Made by a program: the position numbers and the translations under genes
Notes under the pieces: model-generated
What the model saw: the letters and a program-made list of their open reading frames with translations, nothing else
Databases searched by the model: none
What the model was told of the DNA's origin: nothing
Assembly: GCA_016647705.1 (NCBI GenBank)
Contig: CM028327.1
Location: forward strand, 4,783,726 to 4,847,725
DNA: 64,000 bases
Source of the DNA: Eucommia ulmoides
Taxonomy: Eukaryota; Streptophyta; Magnoliopsida; Garryales; Eucommiaceae
Reading direction: 5' to 3'
Shown: piece after piece, positions 52,791-64,000 of the stretch
How positions within the stretch are numbered: position 1 is the stretch's first letter
Layout: the number at the start of each line of letters is the position of its first letter

Positions 52791-54786
52791 CGCGTCGTAG
52801 TAGTTCTCAACATTTAACCTTATGAAACAGATTGAGAATAGTTTTGTGGGAGCAAAATAAGAATCAATATTTTTCTACCTTTCAATTTCTTAAGTAATTT
52901 CAAAATTACTCCCAAAACTTTGAGAATATTTGGGAACACAAACATATATACTAAACATATTTTTGTACGTTAATCACAAAATTTTGGGAGTAAAAACCAA
53001 AATCCGAACACAGAAACATTAAACAAATATGACCTAGATATACTTCAACAAAGATTAATATTTTGTGCTATATTTTATTTTATTTTAAAATTTACTATTT
53101 TATTTATTAAAAAAAACATTACATGTTTGCAAAACTTTTTCTTTAGCATCATTCCATATGAATATAATGATGGAAGGACCAAACAAAAATCCCATGTGAG
53201 AAAATCATTGGAACTATGAGCAATGTATCTAAAGCTAAATTCCATTTAACAAACAAATAATAATTATTGTAGCTTCGAGGAGAAAAAATAATGATTATTG
53301 TAAGCTAAATATATGGGTTAGGTCTGCTTACCCCATTAGCTAATTAAAAATAAATAAATATGATGGCATATCAATAGGTAGTTTAACCAAAGTGAGCATT
53401 TTGGGCCCCAAGTCAAGAGGGTATTATTTTTTGTTAAAAGAACAAATATATATAATTAAACAAAAAATAAACCCGATCGATTAATTATTAAATCACATCT
53501 TGCCAATTAAAAAAATTAAAATTAATTTGGAAACCATATTTTATAGAGGATCAATTCCTTTGAGCAGTCGTTTCAAATTTTTAGTTCTTCTGGATTGCTA
53601 ACGAAAAATAGAGATGGTATTTTGTAAAAACGTAATTATCTTGAATATATTAACCATTATGTCTTTATAAAAATAAAAAATAAAATTTAAAGTGTGGTTT
53701 ATGTTAAAGTGACTTAGAAATGTGGGGTTAGTGTTAATTAAACACTTCAAAGTAAAATTTACGTAAAGAAAATACCATGTTTAGAATTTTTTTTTTTTAA
53801 AATGATCATTCCCTAGTAAACAACAAAAATGATTTTTACTCAAAATTCTATAAGTTATTAAAAATGACATAATCGTTCAACAGGGGTATAAAGTGCAATT
53901 AAGTTAGATCACAACAGGAAAAAGCGTAATTAATCATTTTTTTTTCCGTTATCTTTCTATTTTTGTTACTAAAATAATTAAAAGAGAAATTTAAAAATAA
54001 ATAAATTAAACCCCACATGTATAACAAGACCAAAAATTAAAATTTTGTGTTTATCCAAACCCTAGATTTCAAAAACTCTATCCACTCTCAAATCTTGCCA
54101 CATATTTGTGTATGTGTTCATTTGTGATCCTTTATGAGATGGGTGAAGAATAAAGATCGGCCAATGAAAGTGCCGGTAGTTTAGTAGACAAGAGTTCACA
54201 TGTTTTTGGTTAGGTCCTTTGGATGGTGACATGCACTATTTTGTGTGGCCAAAATTTGTATATATGAACATTGTACATGGGTTTGCTTCAATCTTAGCAA
54301 ACCCTACATGTTACCCTATTTTAGACCTCACATGGACCACAAAATTGTTGCCCATCTTTAAATTTGTATGTAAAATTGTGCATAACTTGCCGTCACGAAA
54401 CCTATTTAAAAAATTGTCTTCGACAACGGATATTCGCTATAATAGTAGTTTATGATTTTTGAATGTCGTATTATTCACTGTGATTAGTATGTGAATCTCA
54501 GGCATTCATTTATGCGTGATAAAAAAAAAACGTGGCCCATCTTTAATAAATTTTGTGTAAGATTGTACATAACTTGTTATAAAGAAACTCGTGTACATAA
54601 TAATAATAACCATAAATTGTGTTTGACAATATATATTCATGTCTGAGTAAATTTTAATTTTTGAATATTGAATTATTCATTGCAATCAATATGTGAATCT
54701 CAACATTTGTCTGATTGATTTTAGGAGTGGATGAGAGAGCTCTCAAGTTTTATAATTTTCATTTTCTACCTTTATATGTATGATGA
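52791..54786. other. Gene-free AT-rich DNA
   Basis: 52787 (TGTGACGGCCCGCG) looks like the first bases of a gypsy-type LTR, but no LTR could be followed. 52830-53040 resembles the GGGAACA-type MITE debris of intron 7. 54320-54680 contains two diverged copies of a block with TGTGCATAACTTG and TATTCACTGTGATTAGTATGTG. No gene. Confidence 0.4.
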
Positions 54787-54972
54787 GGTTGGCTACAATA
54801 CAGCGGCTATACCGGTACAGCCGCCAAAGTTACAAGGTTTGACTGAAAAAATTATAAGTTTTTAGATGAACTTGTAACTTGCAACTTGTAATTTTCTAGA
54901 CAAATTTGTAACTTCTTCACCAGGATTTTGTAACTTTTGTCGACTGTACCGTACAACCGTTGTAGTGTAGCA
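54787..54972. mobile_element. MITE copy (family also at 2847-3086)
   Basis: Left end GGTTGGCTACAATACAGCGG, then CTATACCGGTACAGCCG. The right end as complement is GGCTTTGCTACACTACAACG, then GTTGTACGGTACAGTCG. The centre has repeated AACTTGTAAC strings in both orientations. Confidence 0.65.
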
Positions 54973-55213
54973 AAGCCCTATATATATACATATTTTAAAG
55001 TACAAATTGAAGTCACTATTGTTTTGTTGTGTGAGCAAAAGGCACACTCGTAATATTTATTTTCCCTTTTTTTCCAATAATCTTCTCATGTTGTATATCG
55101 TAGAGTGGACTCTTTCTGCCACAATTGTTTGGAACAATTGATATATCTTGGCAAATAATGATTTGGGAAAAAAAAAAAAAAACCTTTTTAATTAAAATAA
55201 ATTTTAAAAAATC

Positions 55214-55217
<4 letters not shown>

Positions 55218-55266
<49 letters not shown>
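55218..55266. repeat. (AT)n microsatellite
   Basis: An almost pure run of about 24 AT units. Similar shorter runs occur at 57607-57622, 61796-61824, 62868-62888 and 63266-63292. Confidence 0.9.
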
Positions 55267-55272
<6 letters not shown>

Positions 55273-56500
55273 AAACTGAACGGACACAAGAGTCTTAGAT
55301 ATTTCTTAGCCGTTAGATATCTTACGAGTCAAAACCAAAATATAACTTAAATATGAAATGTTTAATTATTTAAGCTTATATTTCTTATCTAATTGAGGAA
55401 AGCAAATGGTGTTTTGGTTTGATGATCGGACGACAATTCAGATTCCAATTGGGCTAAAATTTCAGGGGTTTGTTATCAGCTTCAAGCACTTTGTTTTCAT
55501 CGGTTTTGATCTTTAGTAACCCTCTTCCAATTAGTGATTCTGTATTCCTCTCTAAATCTGTATTTATCGTTTTTTGATGTATTCACCTTTTTTGATGATA
55601 TTTATGTGGTGATCAAAGAGTTTTTCTCTTTAATGTGTGAATGATTGTAATCCAATTATTTTTGTAATAGTAGAAGTTGATATCGGACTTTGGTGCCGTG
55701 ATTTTTTACCCGCCTTGGAGTTTTCCATGTAAGAATCATGTCTCCTACTTTTTTCGTTACTTGTGTTATCTTGATTTATATCTTTGGGTATTGAAATTGA
55801 TAATCCAAATTTAATCAAATAAAGAAAAAAAAATCTAATTAATTGGTGATTTTCTCAACGAAGTGGTATTAGAGCTTCAGCTTATTAGGGAAATATTTAT
55901 TTGTGTGATTTAAAATGGAAGATAGTGGTGGAACCATGGTAAAATTGACATTGGATAATTACGCGATTTGGAAATATAGAATGATGTATATCCTTTATTG
56001 TAAGGATTTGTATTTGTCTGTCAAATGTGATGCGGGTAAACCAAGTGATAAAAGTAATGAATAATGAAAGATAATGCATAGAAAAATAGTTGGTTACATT
56101 TGTCAATGGATTGATCAGAGTGTACATCAATATGTTATTAATGAAACCAAAGCTGATGAATTGTGAAAAAATTAGAGTCCTTATACGAGCAAAAAACTGG
56201 ATTGAATAAGGCTAATTTGATTAAGAAAATGTTTCACTTGACCTATAAGGATGCGCAAGATATAGTTAATCACATGAATAATTTTCAAAGCCTTATTAAT
56301 TAGTTGATTACTATGAAACTTGTTTTGGAAGATGAAGTACAGAAATTACTATTTCTCAGCATATTACCTGACAACTGGGAAATGCTCAGAATATCACTCA
56401 GCAATTCGACGTCAGATAGAAAGTTAGCGATGGATATGGTCAAAGACAGCCTCATTAATGAAGACCGAAGAAGGAAAGAGTAGGGCACATCCTTAGGATC
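55267..56500 (+). pseudogene. Copia retrotransposon relic: LTR end, primer site and dead gag
   Basis: A primer site TGGTATTAGAGCTTCAGC begins at 55864, so DNA before it is probably the 5' LTR (left limit unclear, after the AT run). Gag starts at 55915 and reads MVKLTLDNYAIWKYRMM, then IVGYICQWIDQ, YEQKTGLNKANLIKKMFHL and LSILPDNWEMLRISLSN, the usual UBN2-type gag order, ending near 56481. Several stops break it (for example near 56062, 56164 and 56302). Nothing of pol follows, and a TRIM lies directly downstream. Confidence 0.85.
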
Positions 56501-56557
56501 GCATGCATTGAAAAAAAAAAAAGGAAAAAAGAAAGACCCGACGTGTGAAGGGGAGAT

Positions 56558-56905
56558 TGTTGGGTTTATCCTACATCGAATGTGGAAGCGTCTAGTGGTC
56601 AAATTATAACTTATAAGTGTGAGAAAAAGTCTCACATCATGAGTTAGATTTTTGGGGTTAAGATATGCCCAAGACTACCATTCATTAGTATTAGAACTTA
56701 GGTTATAACAACTCTAACCCAATATTCAGAAAGGGAAAGACTAGTCGAGAGTTAACTGACCAAAGACCTGATGTGTGAGGGAAAAATTATTGTGTTTATC
56801 CCACATTGGATGTGGAAGGGGTTAATGGTCAGGTTATAAATGTGAGGAAAAATCTCACCTCATGAGCTAGTTTTTGGAGTTAAGAGAGACCCAAGACCAC
56901 CCATG
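56558..56905 (+). mobile_element. TRIM (family 3)
   Basis: LTR 1 at 56558-56684 starts TGTTGGGTTTATCCTACATC and includes GAAAAAGTCTCACATCATGAG. A decayed primer site TAGTATTAGAAC follows at about 56686. A 103-bp internal domain ends GTGAGGGAAAAAT. LTR 2, from 56788 to about 56905, starts TATTGTGTTTATCCCACATT. Same family as 58099-58440, opposite orientation. No certain target duplication. Confidence 0.82.
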
Positions 56906-58098
56906 TAGAGGATGGCAGTAGCTCCGGTACTATCCCATTGGCAATCGGTGGCCAAGTTCGAGTCTTTATGTAACGGCCCAGTTTCCTAGTGCTGTCATGT
57001 GATTTCTTCCTTTGGAGAGTTAATACTAAAACTGAATAACCAATATTTTATTTTATAAAATCTGAGAAATTTTACAAATTACAGCGATAATTATAATTAT
57101 CGATTTATCGAGTCAATTTTATAACAATAAATAATAAATACAATTATTACAAATTAAAAAAAAATAGATAAAATTTCATGTGCAACACTATTTTCATCGG
57201 CCCTACACTAAAAATTGTGGGGTTGTGAGTCAGAGCTTAGTTGAATTTTTAACCCCTTTACTACGTGCATATAATTAATTCACAAATAAACACATAGACA
57301 TATTTTTTCACATAATTTTCACATAATACGTGATCATAAATATCTCATGAAAAATAACAATTATAACAGTAATAACTTGAATCACACAATACATGTAGCG
57401 ATTAAATACATATATTAAAAAAATTAGAAATTCTACTTGAAATCTGAAGCCGAAATCCGGACCGAAGTCGACATTGTATTGAGTTACTTTTATTAAGTTT
57501 TTTTTTTTTTTTCACCTAATATTTATACTATACATAAATTTATATATTATACGTATATATAATACTGATGGCGGTGAAAACAGTTTCACCGCCATTTTCC
57601 TTTATATATATATATATATATTATATGAGTACGTGTCAACTATATATTATATATATATAAATGCATAATGTGTTGTCTTCTTGTAATGAAAACAACATAT
57701 TATTATTTTTATTATTTACATTTAAATCCTTATTAAAATAAAAAAAATATTAATTATATCTTAAAATTCTTAAAAGTATATTTTAAATAACACAATAGTC
57801 CCAAAGTTTTTAAAAGTCAATTTAAAATTAACATTTAACCCTCCAAAAATTATCAAATATTTATTTATACCATAAATTTCCATAATATACAAAATAACCC
57901 AAAAATATTAAATTTATATAAAATAATATTTTCAAAAATATAAATTTTCGGAGTAGTACACTTCATTTTCACTTCTTTATAATGAGAGAGCTTACCCCGA
58001 ATCCTACTGTTCTTCCAAGGAATCCATTTTTGATGGAGCACTTGCTCGAGAGATCTTTGCTTTGATTTTCGTTGAGCTCTTTTCCTTTCCGTTGCATT
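56906..58098. other. AT-rich interval, possible gypsy LTR start
   Basis: TGTAACGGCCCAGTTTCCTA at about 56972 has the look of the first bases of a TGTGACGGCCC-type plant gypsy LTR, and CGAAATCCGGACCGAAG at about 57450 is GC-richer. I could not find the LTR end or an internal domain. An AT microsatellite lies at 57607-57622. Confidence 0.35.
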
Positions 58099-58440
58099 TG
58101 TAGGGTGGTCTTGGGTATCTTTCAACTTCAAAAGCTAGGTCAAGAGGTGAGAATTTCTCTCACACTTATAACATAACCACCAGCCTCTTCGACATCTGAA
58201 ATGAGATAAACCCAACAATCTCTCCCTCACATATTAACCCTTTGGTCGGTTAACCTTCGACTAATATTTCCTTTTGTGGCTATTGGATTAGAATTGTTGT
58301 AATCTGAGCTCTGATACCAGTGTAGAATGGTCTTGGACCTCTCTCAACCCCGAAAATTAGCTAATGAAGTGAGGCTTTTCCATCACTCTTATAACCTGAT
58401 CACCGGTCTCTTCCACATTTGATGTGGGATAAACCCAATA
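58099..58440 (-). mobile_element. TRIM (family 3), complete
   Basis: On the minus strand: 5' LTR 58321-58440 starting TATTGGGTTTATCCCACATC and ending GACCATTCTACA; one base; primer site TGGTATCAGAGCTC (58306-58319); internal domain of about 100 bp ending in purine-rich GTGAGGGAGAGAT; then 3' LTR 58099-58217 starting TGTTGGGTTTATCTCATTTC and ending GACCACCCTACA. The flanks do not show a clear duplication. Confidence 0.88.
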
Positions 58441-59385
58441 ATAATTAAATTGTTGATTATTGGTTTTGATGTTTATTATTTTTGGTAGTGGATTTATATT
58501 CGCAAATAATATTTTTGTTATTAAATTTATTGACTTTTTGTTTCATTGTCTAAATATGAAATCAATATTTTCAAATTAAGATCTATTATCGATTGTCCTT
58601 TTTCCGCCTATGCCTTCGTGTACAAGTTATACACCAATAATACAATAATACAAATTTAGAAATGACAAACTAAGATAATCTCAAGTTTACATGACTAATA
58701 GCTAGTCGGACTCATTAATCTTCTTTTAGTTTAGAAAAACCAATCATTTTTTTTTCGCTATTATGCTAAAATTGACCAATAATAGTTAATTGGCTTCAAG
58801 ATTCATCTAATTTCTCTTGTGAGATGAAGTCAACATGATAGACAAAACAAGTGCAAGTGAAAGCAACCCTTTATAATGGAGAAAGTAGCCCTAAACCAAC
58901 CACCAAAATTTTAATGGAAGAAAATCTAAGAGTATCATGCTTTAATTATTGATGGTCCATTTGTTTGTTATGACATGTCATGTTCAATATTGCATGAGCT
59001 AATTGAAATATTAAAAGTTGAACATTGGGTCAAGGATGCAATAATGTGCATGTTTAAAGATCCCATAAGTGTAAAACATCACTTATGGGAGTTCCATCCA
59101 ATGAATCTTTTTACTCTCGGGGTGAGATTTAGAAAGTGATGTTTTTCACTAATGAGACCTCTCACCAAGTTACCTTAAATAAAAAGGTTAATCATAATTT
59201 GCACTTAGATTTTCACATTGTATCCTAATTTTGATTTATGGTCACATTGCACCCTAAACTCTGTAAAATGTATCTAAGAAACACAACTAGTAAACTTCAA
59301 CTAAAATCATAACAGAAAACATCCCAAAAAATTTAACCGAAAAATATTATTTCATATGCAATTTGACATGAGTGATGCAAATAAA
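58441..59385. other. Gene-free AT-rich DNA
   Basis: Nothing recognisable up to the SINE target duplication at 59371-59385. Confidence 0.45.
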
Positions 59386-59611
59386 CAGAACCCAAGAGTT
59401 GTTAGTCTGGTTGGTAAGGGGAGGTGACTATTTTCTTTGTTAACTAGGATTCGATTCTCTTGGAGAAGATTTTAAGAATTTAATCTTGAATTTAATCATG
59501 AATGCTTGACTGATTTGAGGGAGTGCGCTCTTAAGATCGTTCGGTGAGGTGATTAGTTAAGGTGCGCATAAACTGGTTCAGATATACCTTACCGTATAAT
59601 AAAGGAAAAAA
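59386..59611 (+). mobile_element. tRNA-derived SINE, family A, with perfect 15-bp target duplication
   Basis: Head CCCAAGAGTTGTTAGTCTGG, B-box AGGATTCGATTCTC, body TTAATCTTGAATTTAATC, GTGCGCTCTTAAGATCGTTC and GAGGTGATTAGTTAAGGTG, end TATACCTTACCGTATAATA. AGTGATGCAAATAAA flanks it on both sides (59371-59385 and 59612-59626). It is the best evidence that this family moved by target-primed reverse transcription. Confidence 0.92.
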
Positions 59612-59626
59612 AGTGATGCAAATAAA

Positions 59627-61792
59627 ATTTAGGATACAAAGTGAAACTAAGTGTAAGCTTAGGAGGTGGAAAAGTGTAATTTTTCCTAAATGAAAAATGT
59701 AACTTTTAGGTCTAAAATGCATAAGATTTGGTCACCTTCGCGGGAACAAGGAGGGTGAAATTGTAAAATCAAATGCTAGTTATCATAGGGTAATTTTTAA
59801 TTAGATTTACTTTTTGCTAGTCACAAGATTAGCAAAATGTCATTTGAAATCTATAATGATGATTCCAAATTATCAAAGTGTCCGTACTTATTTTCTATTT
59901 TCCACTAGTGATTGTCCCGTGGATAAAGTCACTTACAAATTTATGTGTCAACGCCCGAGATAATAAAAAATTTAAGATGATTGGGTTAGTGGGTTTAGAT
60001 GAAAAAAAATAGATAGTTAGAGACCTCCAGAAAGAATAATAAAGAGACGTTTAAGGTCAGTAAGTTGAGAAGTTGCAAAAATTTTAGGGAGTAAATGTGC
60101 GAGAAATAATTTTGTCTGACCCAAAATTAAATTCAATGTCAACTATTCATAATCAAAAATTAAATCCCGAGTGTTATAAAATGTCTTTACATTCAAAATC
60201 ATCCTGATTTAATTTAATTTTCATTTTATAGCCTGAATTTAAGAGATGATGTAGAAAAAAGTCTAATCAAAGAGTTGTCTTAAACTATGAACCTTTCCGT
60301 ACAAGTAGTTTAGTGTTTTTATCCTTAATAGCTAAAAAAGAATTATAGATAGACAAATATACTCTTGAATATATAATGAACAAAACTCTAAGACAACTCC
60401 ATTCATTCAGCCGCTACTTTTCAGATTTGGATTTCTAGATCTGTTGCGTAACAGAGATGTGGTAGTTGACAACTGATTTTGCTCGATGCCATGGGTTTAA
60501 CCCTAGATTCTTTTTGTTCCTTCGTTGAGTTATCTTCTTCTCGTGTTGTTTTCTCTGAATCAATTTTTCTCCGTCCGATTTTCGAATTCTAGGGTTTCTT
60601 CAATCTTATTTTGAATATCTCTTTAAGCTAGGGTTTTTGAATTTTCGAAGTCAAAGTGTTGATTCCTGGAATCCCTTTTAAGCTGATTTCTTTTTTTCTT
60701 GCTGGAATTAGGGTAAAAAAGAAGCAAAATCAAACCTCCTTAATTTCAGATCTAAAAATTGTCGTTCGTTGCCATTGTGTTCGAGATTTTGAAATACCAA
60801 ATCTTCGTGTTAATTTTTGTTGATTTTTAGTGAAATATTCATATCGGATGTGGTTTAATGAATGTTCACTCCAATTGTTTTCGCTCATTTAATGATTTTT
60901 TTAATTGTTCTGAAAAATATGTTCACGCATGTGTTAACACACGATTTGCATGAATGTTAATGTATTATATCACCTTTCTTAGATTTAAATATGATACATG
61001 AATATTCTAGTACCACAAAATTGAATATTTTTTAGGTTTACGTAAAAATCACGAATATGTGAACATTGTCGAAAATAACTTTTACATACACTAATTTCAT
61101 TCTCTTCTTAAATATGTTTCGTTGAAAACATTTACACACATAAACGTGAATATTGACGCACATGTATAAACTATTTTCGTTGAATGAAATATTGAGTGAA
61201 CTATTGTTCCGAAATTTTTGAGTGAACATGGATTTGAACGAATTGAAATAGTGAACCAAAATATTAAGTAAACATTCATACAAAAAATTTTGAGTGACAA
61301 TTGAGCAAAAATTGAATTTAATGAACTGAAAATATTTTTCTGAAACATTGAGTGAATATTCATGTAATTGTCCGAATGACACATTTCGTATTTGTTAGAG
61401 ACTTTTTTCTATAGATTTTTTAAGGACTATTAAATTATTTTTTTGAGTCAAAGGTCTTTTTTTATAATTTATCTATTTTTAGAGAACTAAATAATAATTT
61501 TTTTTATTACAAGGGGTCTAAATGTTACTTTTAAAATGATAGAAATTCTATCTTCTAACTTTGACAAGTGAATGATTGGGAAATTGGTTGAGTTAGTGAT
61601 TTGGGTATTATTTGGGTTGTCAAAATATTAATTGCTTCAGCAGAAAGATAGGGCAATGGGGATGTCCGAATCGAAAACCCATGTGCACTGTCTTAAACGG
61701 CTTAAACAACGTGCGTCATACACAAGAAAATGTAAAACCAACGTCCACAAGCATCAATATTTTGAGAGTTTGACAGATCATATTCATAAAAT

Positions 61793-61824
<32 letters not shown>

Positions 61825-62091
61825 TCTTTCAATCATTGAGTGAGTTGAGTTGGGTAGAGAAATTTGAAGTTAGTGAGTTGAGAGATTGCACCAGTTCAAT
61901 CTCAACCAGTTATCTTTTAAACTTAAATCTGTACTGTTAAAATGTCTTCCCATTCTGAAGATCCATTTGTTGTTCTTTAACGAATATCCCAAGTCCAAAG
62001 GGATCTTCTGGATTCTGTCTGTCCCCAAAACTCTCCCAAAGGTTTGCGTGATATCACTTTTTTTTTTTTTAATTGGATTTTCCCTTGTACT
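59627..62091. other. Gene-free DNA with a palindromic motif cluster
   Basis: 59945 (TGTCAACGCCCGAGATAAT) is another possible LTR start of the TGT-ACGCCC type. 60420-60780 is leader-like (TAGGGTTT motifs, TC-rich), but no ORF follows. 60860-61370 holds about ten loosely spaced TGAATGTT/AACATTCA motifs like those at 32330-32700. An AT microsatellite is at 61796-61824. No gene supported. Confidence 0.45.
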
Positions 62092-62455
62092 GGTTTTTTC
62101 AAATTAAATACTGATAGTTGTGTAAAAGGTAATTCGGGACAAAGAGGATTTGGAGGACTGTTGCGAGACCATCTTGGAGCATGACAGTTTGGTGTATTTG
62201 GCTTGCTCCCCAGTTGCAGTAACTTGGAGGCAGAAATAAGAGGAGTTCATAATGAAATTTTAGTTGCTACAAATGAAGGATGCTTGCGCGTAATTATTGA
62301 GACGGATGCGGTGGAGGTAGTCAAGCTAATCATGGAAGACTGCTGAACCAACTGTAGGTTTAAAGTATGGATAGACAATTGCAAAAGAATGATGAACGCA
62401 AACTTCACGATCCAGCTGGTGTCTCGAGAGGACAAAGAGTACAAGACTTTAATAT
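62092..62455 (+). pseudogene. LINE RNase H-like domain remnant
   Basis: The translation reads FFKLNTDSCVKGNSGQRGFG, then GLLRDHLGA, a stop where Trp is usual, CSNLEAEIRGVHNEILVA, CLRVIIETDAVEVVKLIMED, a stop, and WIDNCKRMMNANF. The DTD, E and D positions of the RNase H fold are recognisable. Same class as 1457-1887, and GGFGGLLR-DHLGA is shared almost word for word. It is a decayed fragment without the RT domain. Confidence 0.78.
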
Positions 62456-63257
62456 TTTGATTAGTCTCCCAAACGATATGACTAACATCTTGTTTACGGG
62501 GAAGTCTCTGATAAGTGTATGTAGCTTTCATTTCCATCTTTTGTACAAAAAAAAAAAAAAAAAAAAGTTGAAATATTGTTTATTTTTTTAGTCATGCTTT
62601 ATAGACAACAATACCCTAACAACTTGTATTTTTACTTTCTATTAGTTTCTTGTTTTCTATTTTCTATTTTTAATATTTTTTTTTTAATTTTATGTTTTAC
62701 TTTTTTTCCTATGGTAGTCATAAAAAATAAAAAAATTAAAAGAAAATTAAAAGTACAACCTAAAAAACCAAAAAGGGAAGAAGGAGAAAAATATCGAAAA
62801 TTAAAACAAAACCTAGGGATTTAAAAACAAAAAAAAAAAAAAAAAAAGGAAAAAAGAAGCAAAACAAAATATATATATATATATATATTTCTTGTCCTTA
62901 ATTTTTTTTTTCTTCTCCTTTCTATTTTTTATATATTTACTTTTGATTGTTTTATTATTTTCTATAAACACCATACAAAAAAAAATAAAAAAAATAAAAA
63001 CAAAATCAAACAAATGATACTGAACAAAAATAAATAAAATAAAATAACAAAAATAGAAAACGAGAGAGTAGAAAAAAAATAAACAAAAAAAAATAAAAAA
63101 TAAAAATTGCTAAAAGGGAATTTATGTTAACAAAATATGAGAAGTCTCGGGTATTAAATGACAAGAGTGTCATTAGTATTTGTCAAAATGATAAAAGGAT
63201 ATATTCGGTTTCACCTCTTATTTTTCAAAAATTACTCAAAAATAGAAAATAAAAGAA

Positions 63258-63288
<31 letters not shown>

Positions 63289-63699
63289 TAGTTTACATAT
63301 TAGTTTACATTTCAAATTGAAAATTAAAACAGAAATTAAAAAAAAAAAAAAAGTGCACGGGTCAAAAATTCCAAAACTCCTTCTGTTGGAAAAACCTATT
63401 TGTTCTTGAAATGTTCAATCAATTGAGGAGAGATTGGTTCCCATTACTACAAGACTTTACAAAAGCCTCCAAAATTCATTTAATTTACTCAAATTAAAAA
63501 TTATGTATTGTCAAATTCAACTGTTCATGATTAAAAGTCTGCTATTTATTAGTACCAAACCACAGTAAATAATTGGTAGTTAAAGTACCAATCTATACTT
63601 TATTTTAACTTTAATTTAAGTACAAATCATTTTATGGCATGTGTTTTACTCAGTCAAAACTCATTTATATCTCTAATAAAATATTTTCAATTAAGATTT
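62456..63699. other. Low-complexity AT-rich DNA
   Basis: Dominated by A- and T-runs (for example near 62548, 62827 and 63340) and AT microsatellites at 62868-62888 and 63266-63292. Open frames here consist almost only of Lys, Ile, Phe and Tyr and are composition artefacts. Confidence 0.6.
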
Positions 63700-64000
63700 G
63701 CATTGTTTACTGCTAGCGCCACCCCCTATCGTCACTTGTCGCTGCTTAACGTCGGACATCAGGATTCCGGTTGTCAAAATCTGACGACCAACTGCCGAAA
63801 TTTTTTTAAGTATATTTTTCAGTTACATGTAATTATTTTTTTTGTGAATTTTTAGTTATATTTTTCAAATATATTTTTAATTACATTTTAATATATTTTT
63901 AGTTATAATTTTCTAGTGTCCAGCAACTAAAAAAATTAGTTAAATTTGACTATGTATTAAAAAATGTTATTAAAAAATTGTTGAATGTAATTAAAAATAA
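63700..64000. repeat. GC-rich block followed by AGTTACATGTAATTA-type tail
   Basis: 63710-63800 is GC-richer (GCGCCACCCCCTATCGTCAC, CCGGTTGTCAAAATCTGACG). It is followed by AGTTACATGTAATTATTTTT and relatives to the window edge. The order of parts matches 44760-44580 on the other strand, so both are copies of one element. This copy is cut by the end of the window. Confidence 0.55.

Noticed and set aside
62813..63013. Lys/Phe/Ile-rich ORFs
   Set aside because: Products of poly-A/T and AT microsatellites.
1..64000. Search for tRNA, rRNA, CRISPR arrays, operons or a defence-type gene cluster
   Set aside because: None seen; tRNA-like boxes belong to SINEs, and the genome type (intron-bearing plant nuclear DNA) makes CRISPR and operons inapplicable.

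Overview
This window looks like nuclear DNA from a flowering plant, most likely a eudicot. It is AT-rich, the protein genes are split by GT-AG introns, and most of the rest is plant-type transposable elements: Ty1/copia, Ty3/gypsy-like LTRs, TRIMs, tRNA-derived SINEs, LINE fragments, and hAT-like and PIF/Harbinger-like MITEs. No bacterial-style operons, CRISPR arrays, rRNA genes or intact tRNA genes were seen.

Only three convincing protein-coding host genes are present. (1) 3197-3769 (-): a single-exon GNAT-family N-acetyltransferase of 190 aa. (2) 23739-26001 (+): a two-exon FCS-like zinc finger (FLZ) protein of 280 aa, with a long CT-rich leader carrying three tiny upstream ORFs that all begin Met-Ala-Val. 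(3) 33927-45255 (+): a nine-exon folate-biopterin transporter of the BT1/FBT family, 562 aa, with a plastid-type N-terminus. It is spread over 11 kb because its introns carry a broken copia element (intron 1), a SINE (intron 5), a TRIM (intron 6) and MITE debris (introns 7 and 8).

Layout. 0-3 kb: LINE remnant, minisatellite and MITE. 3-4 kb: GNAT gene. 4-16 kb: SINEs, two well-bounded MITEs, a five-LTR TRIM array and fold-back elements. 16-22.3 kb: a TRIM split by a solo LTR, a minisatellite, and a gypsy-like LTR interrupted by a hAT-like MITE. 22.3-26.2 kb: FLZ gene with a tandem array of hairpin MITEs in its intron. 26.6-33.8 kb: LTR debris, an intact TRIM and palindromic repeats. 33.9-45.3 kb: transporter gene. 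45.3-64 kb: gene-free, with a 0.8-kb tandem repeat array (48.1-51.3 kb), a dead copia gag, two TRIMs, a SINE, a LINE RNase H remnant and low-complexity DNA.

The three genes have no obvious shared pathway. The GNAT and transporter pair may reflect old microsynteny. I found no convincing new multi-gene system. The most interesting signals are the repeated uORFs and hairpin array of the FLZ gene, the TRIM/SINE insertions whose target-site duplications can be read directly, and the tandem array whose units each contain a long inverted repeat. Everything here was done by eye. Exon borders rest on GT-AG rules, frame continuity and remembered family sequences. No alignment or search was run.
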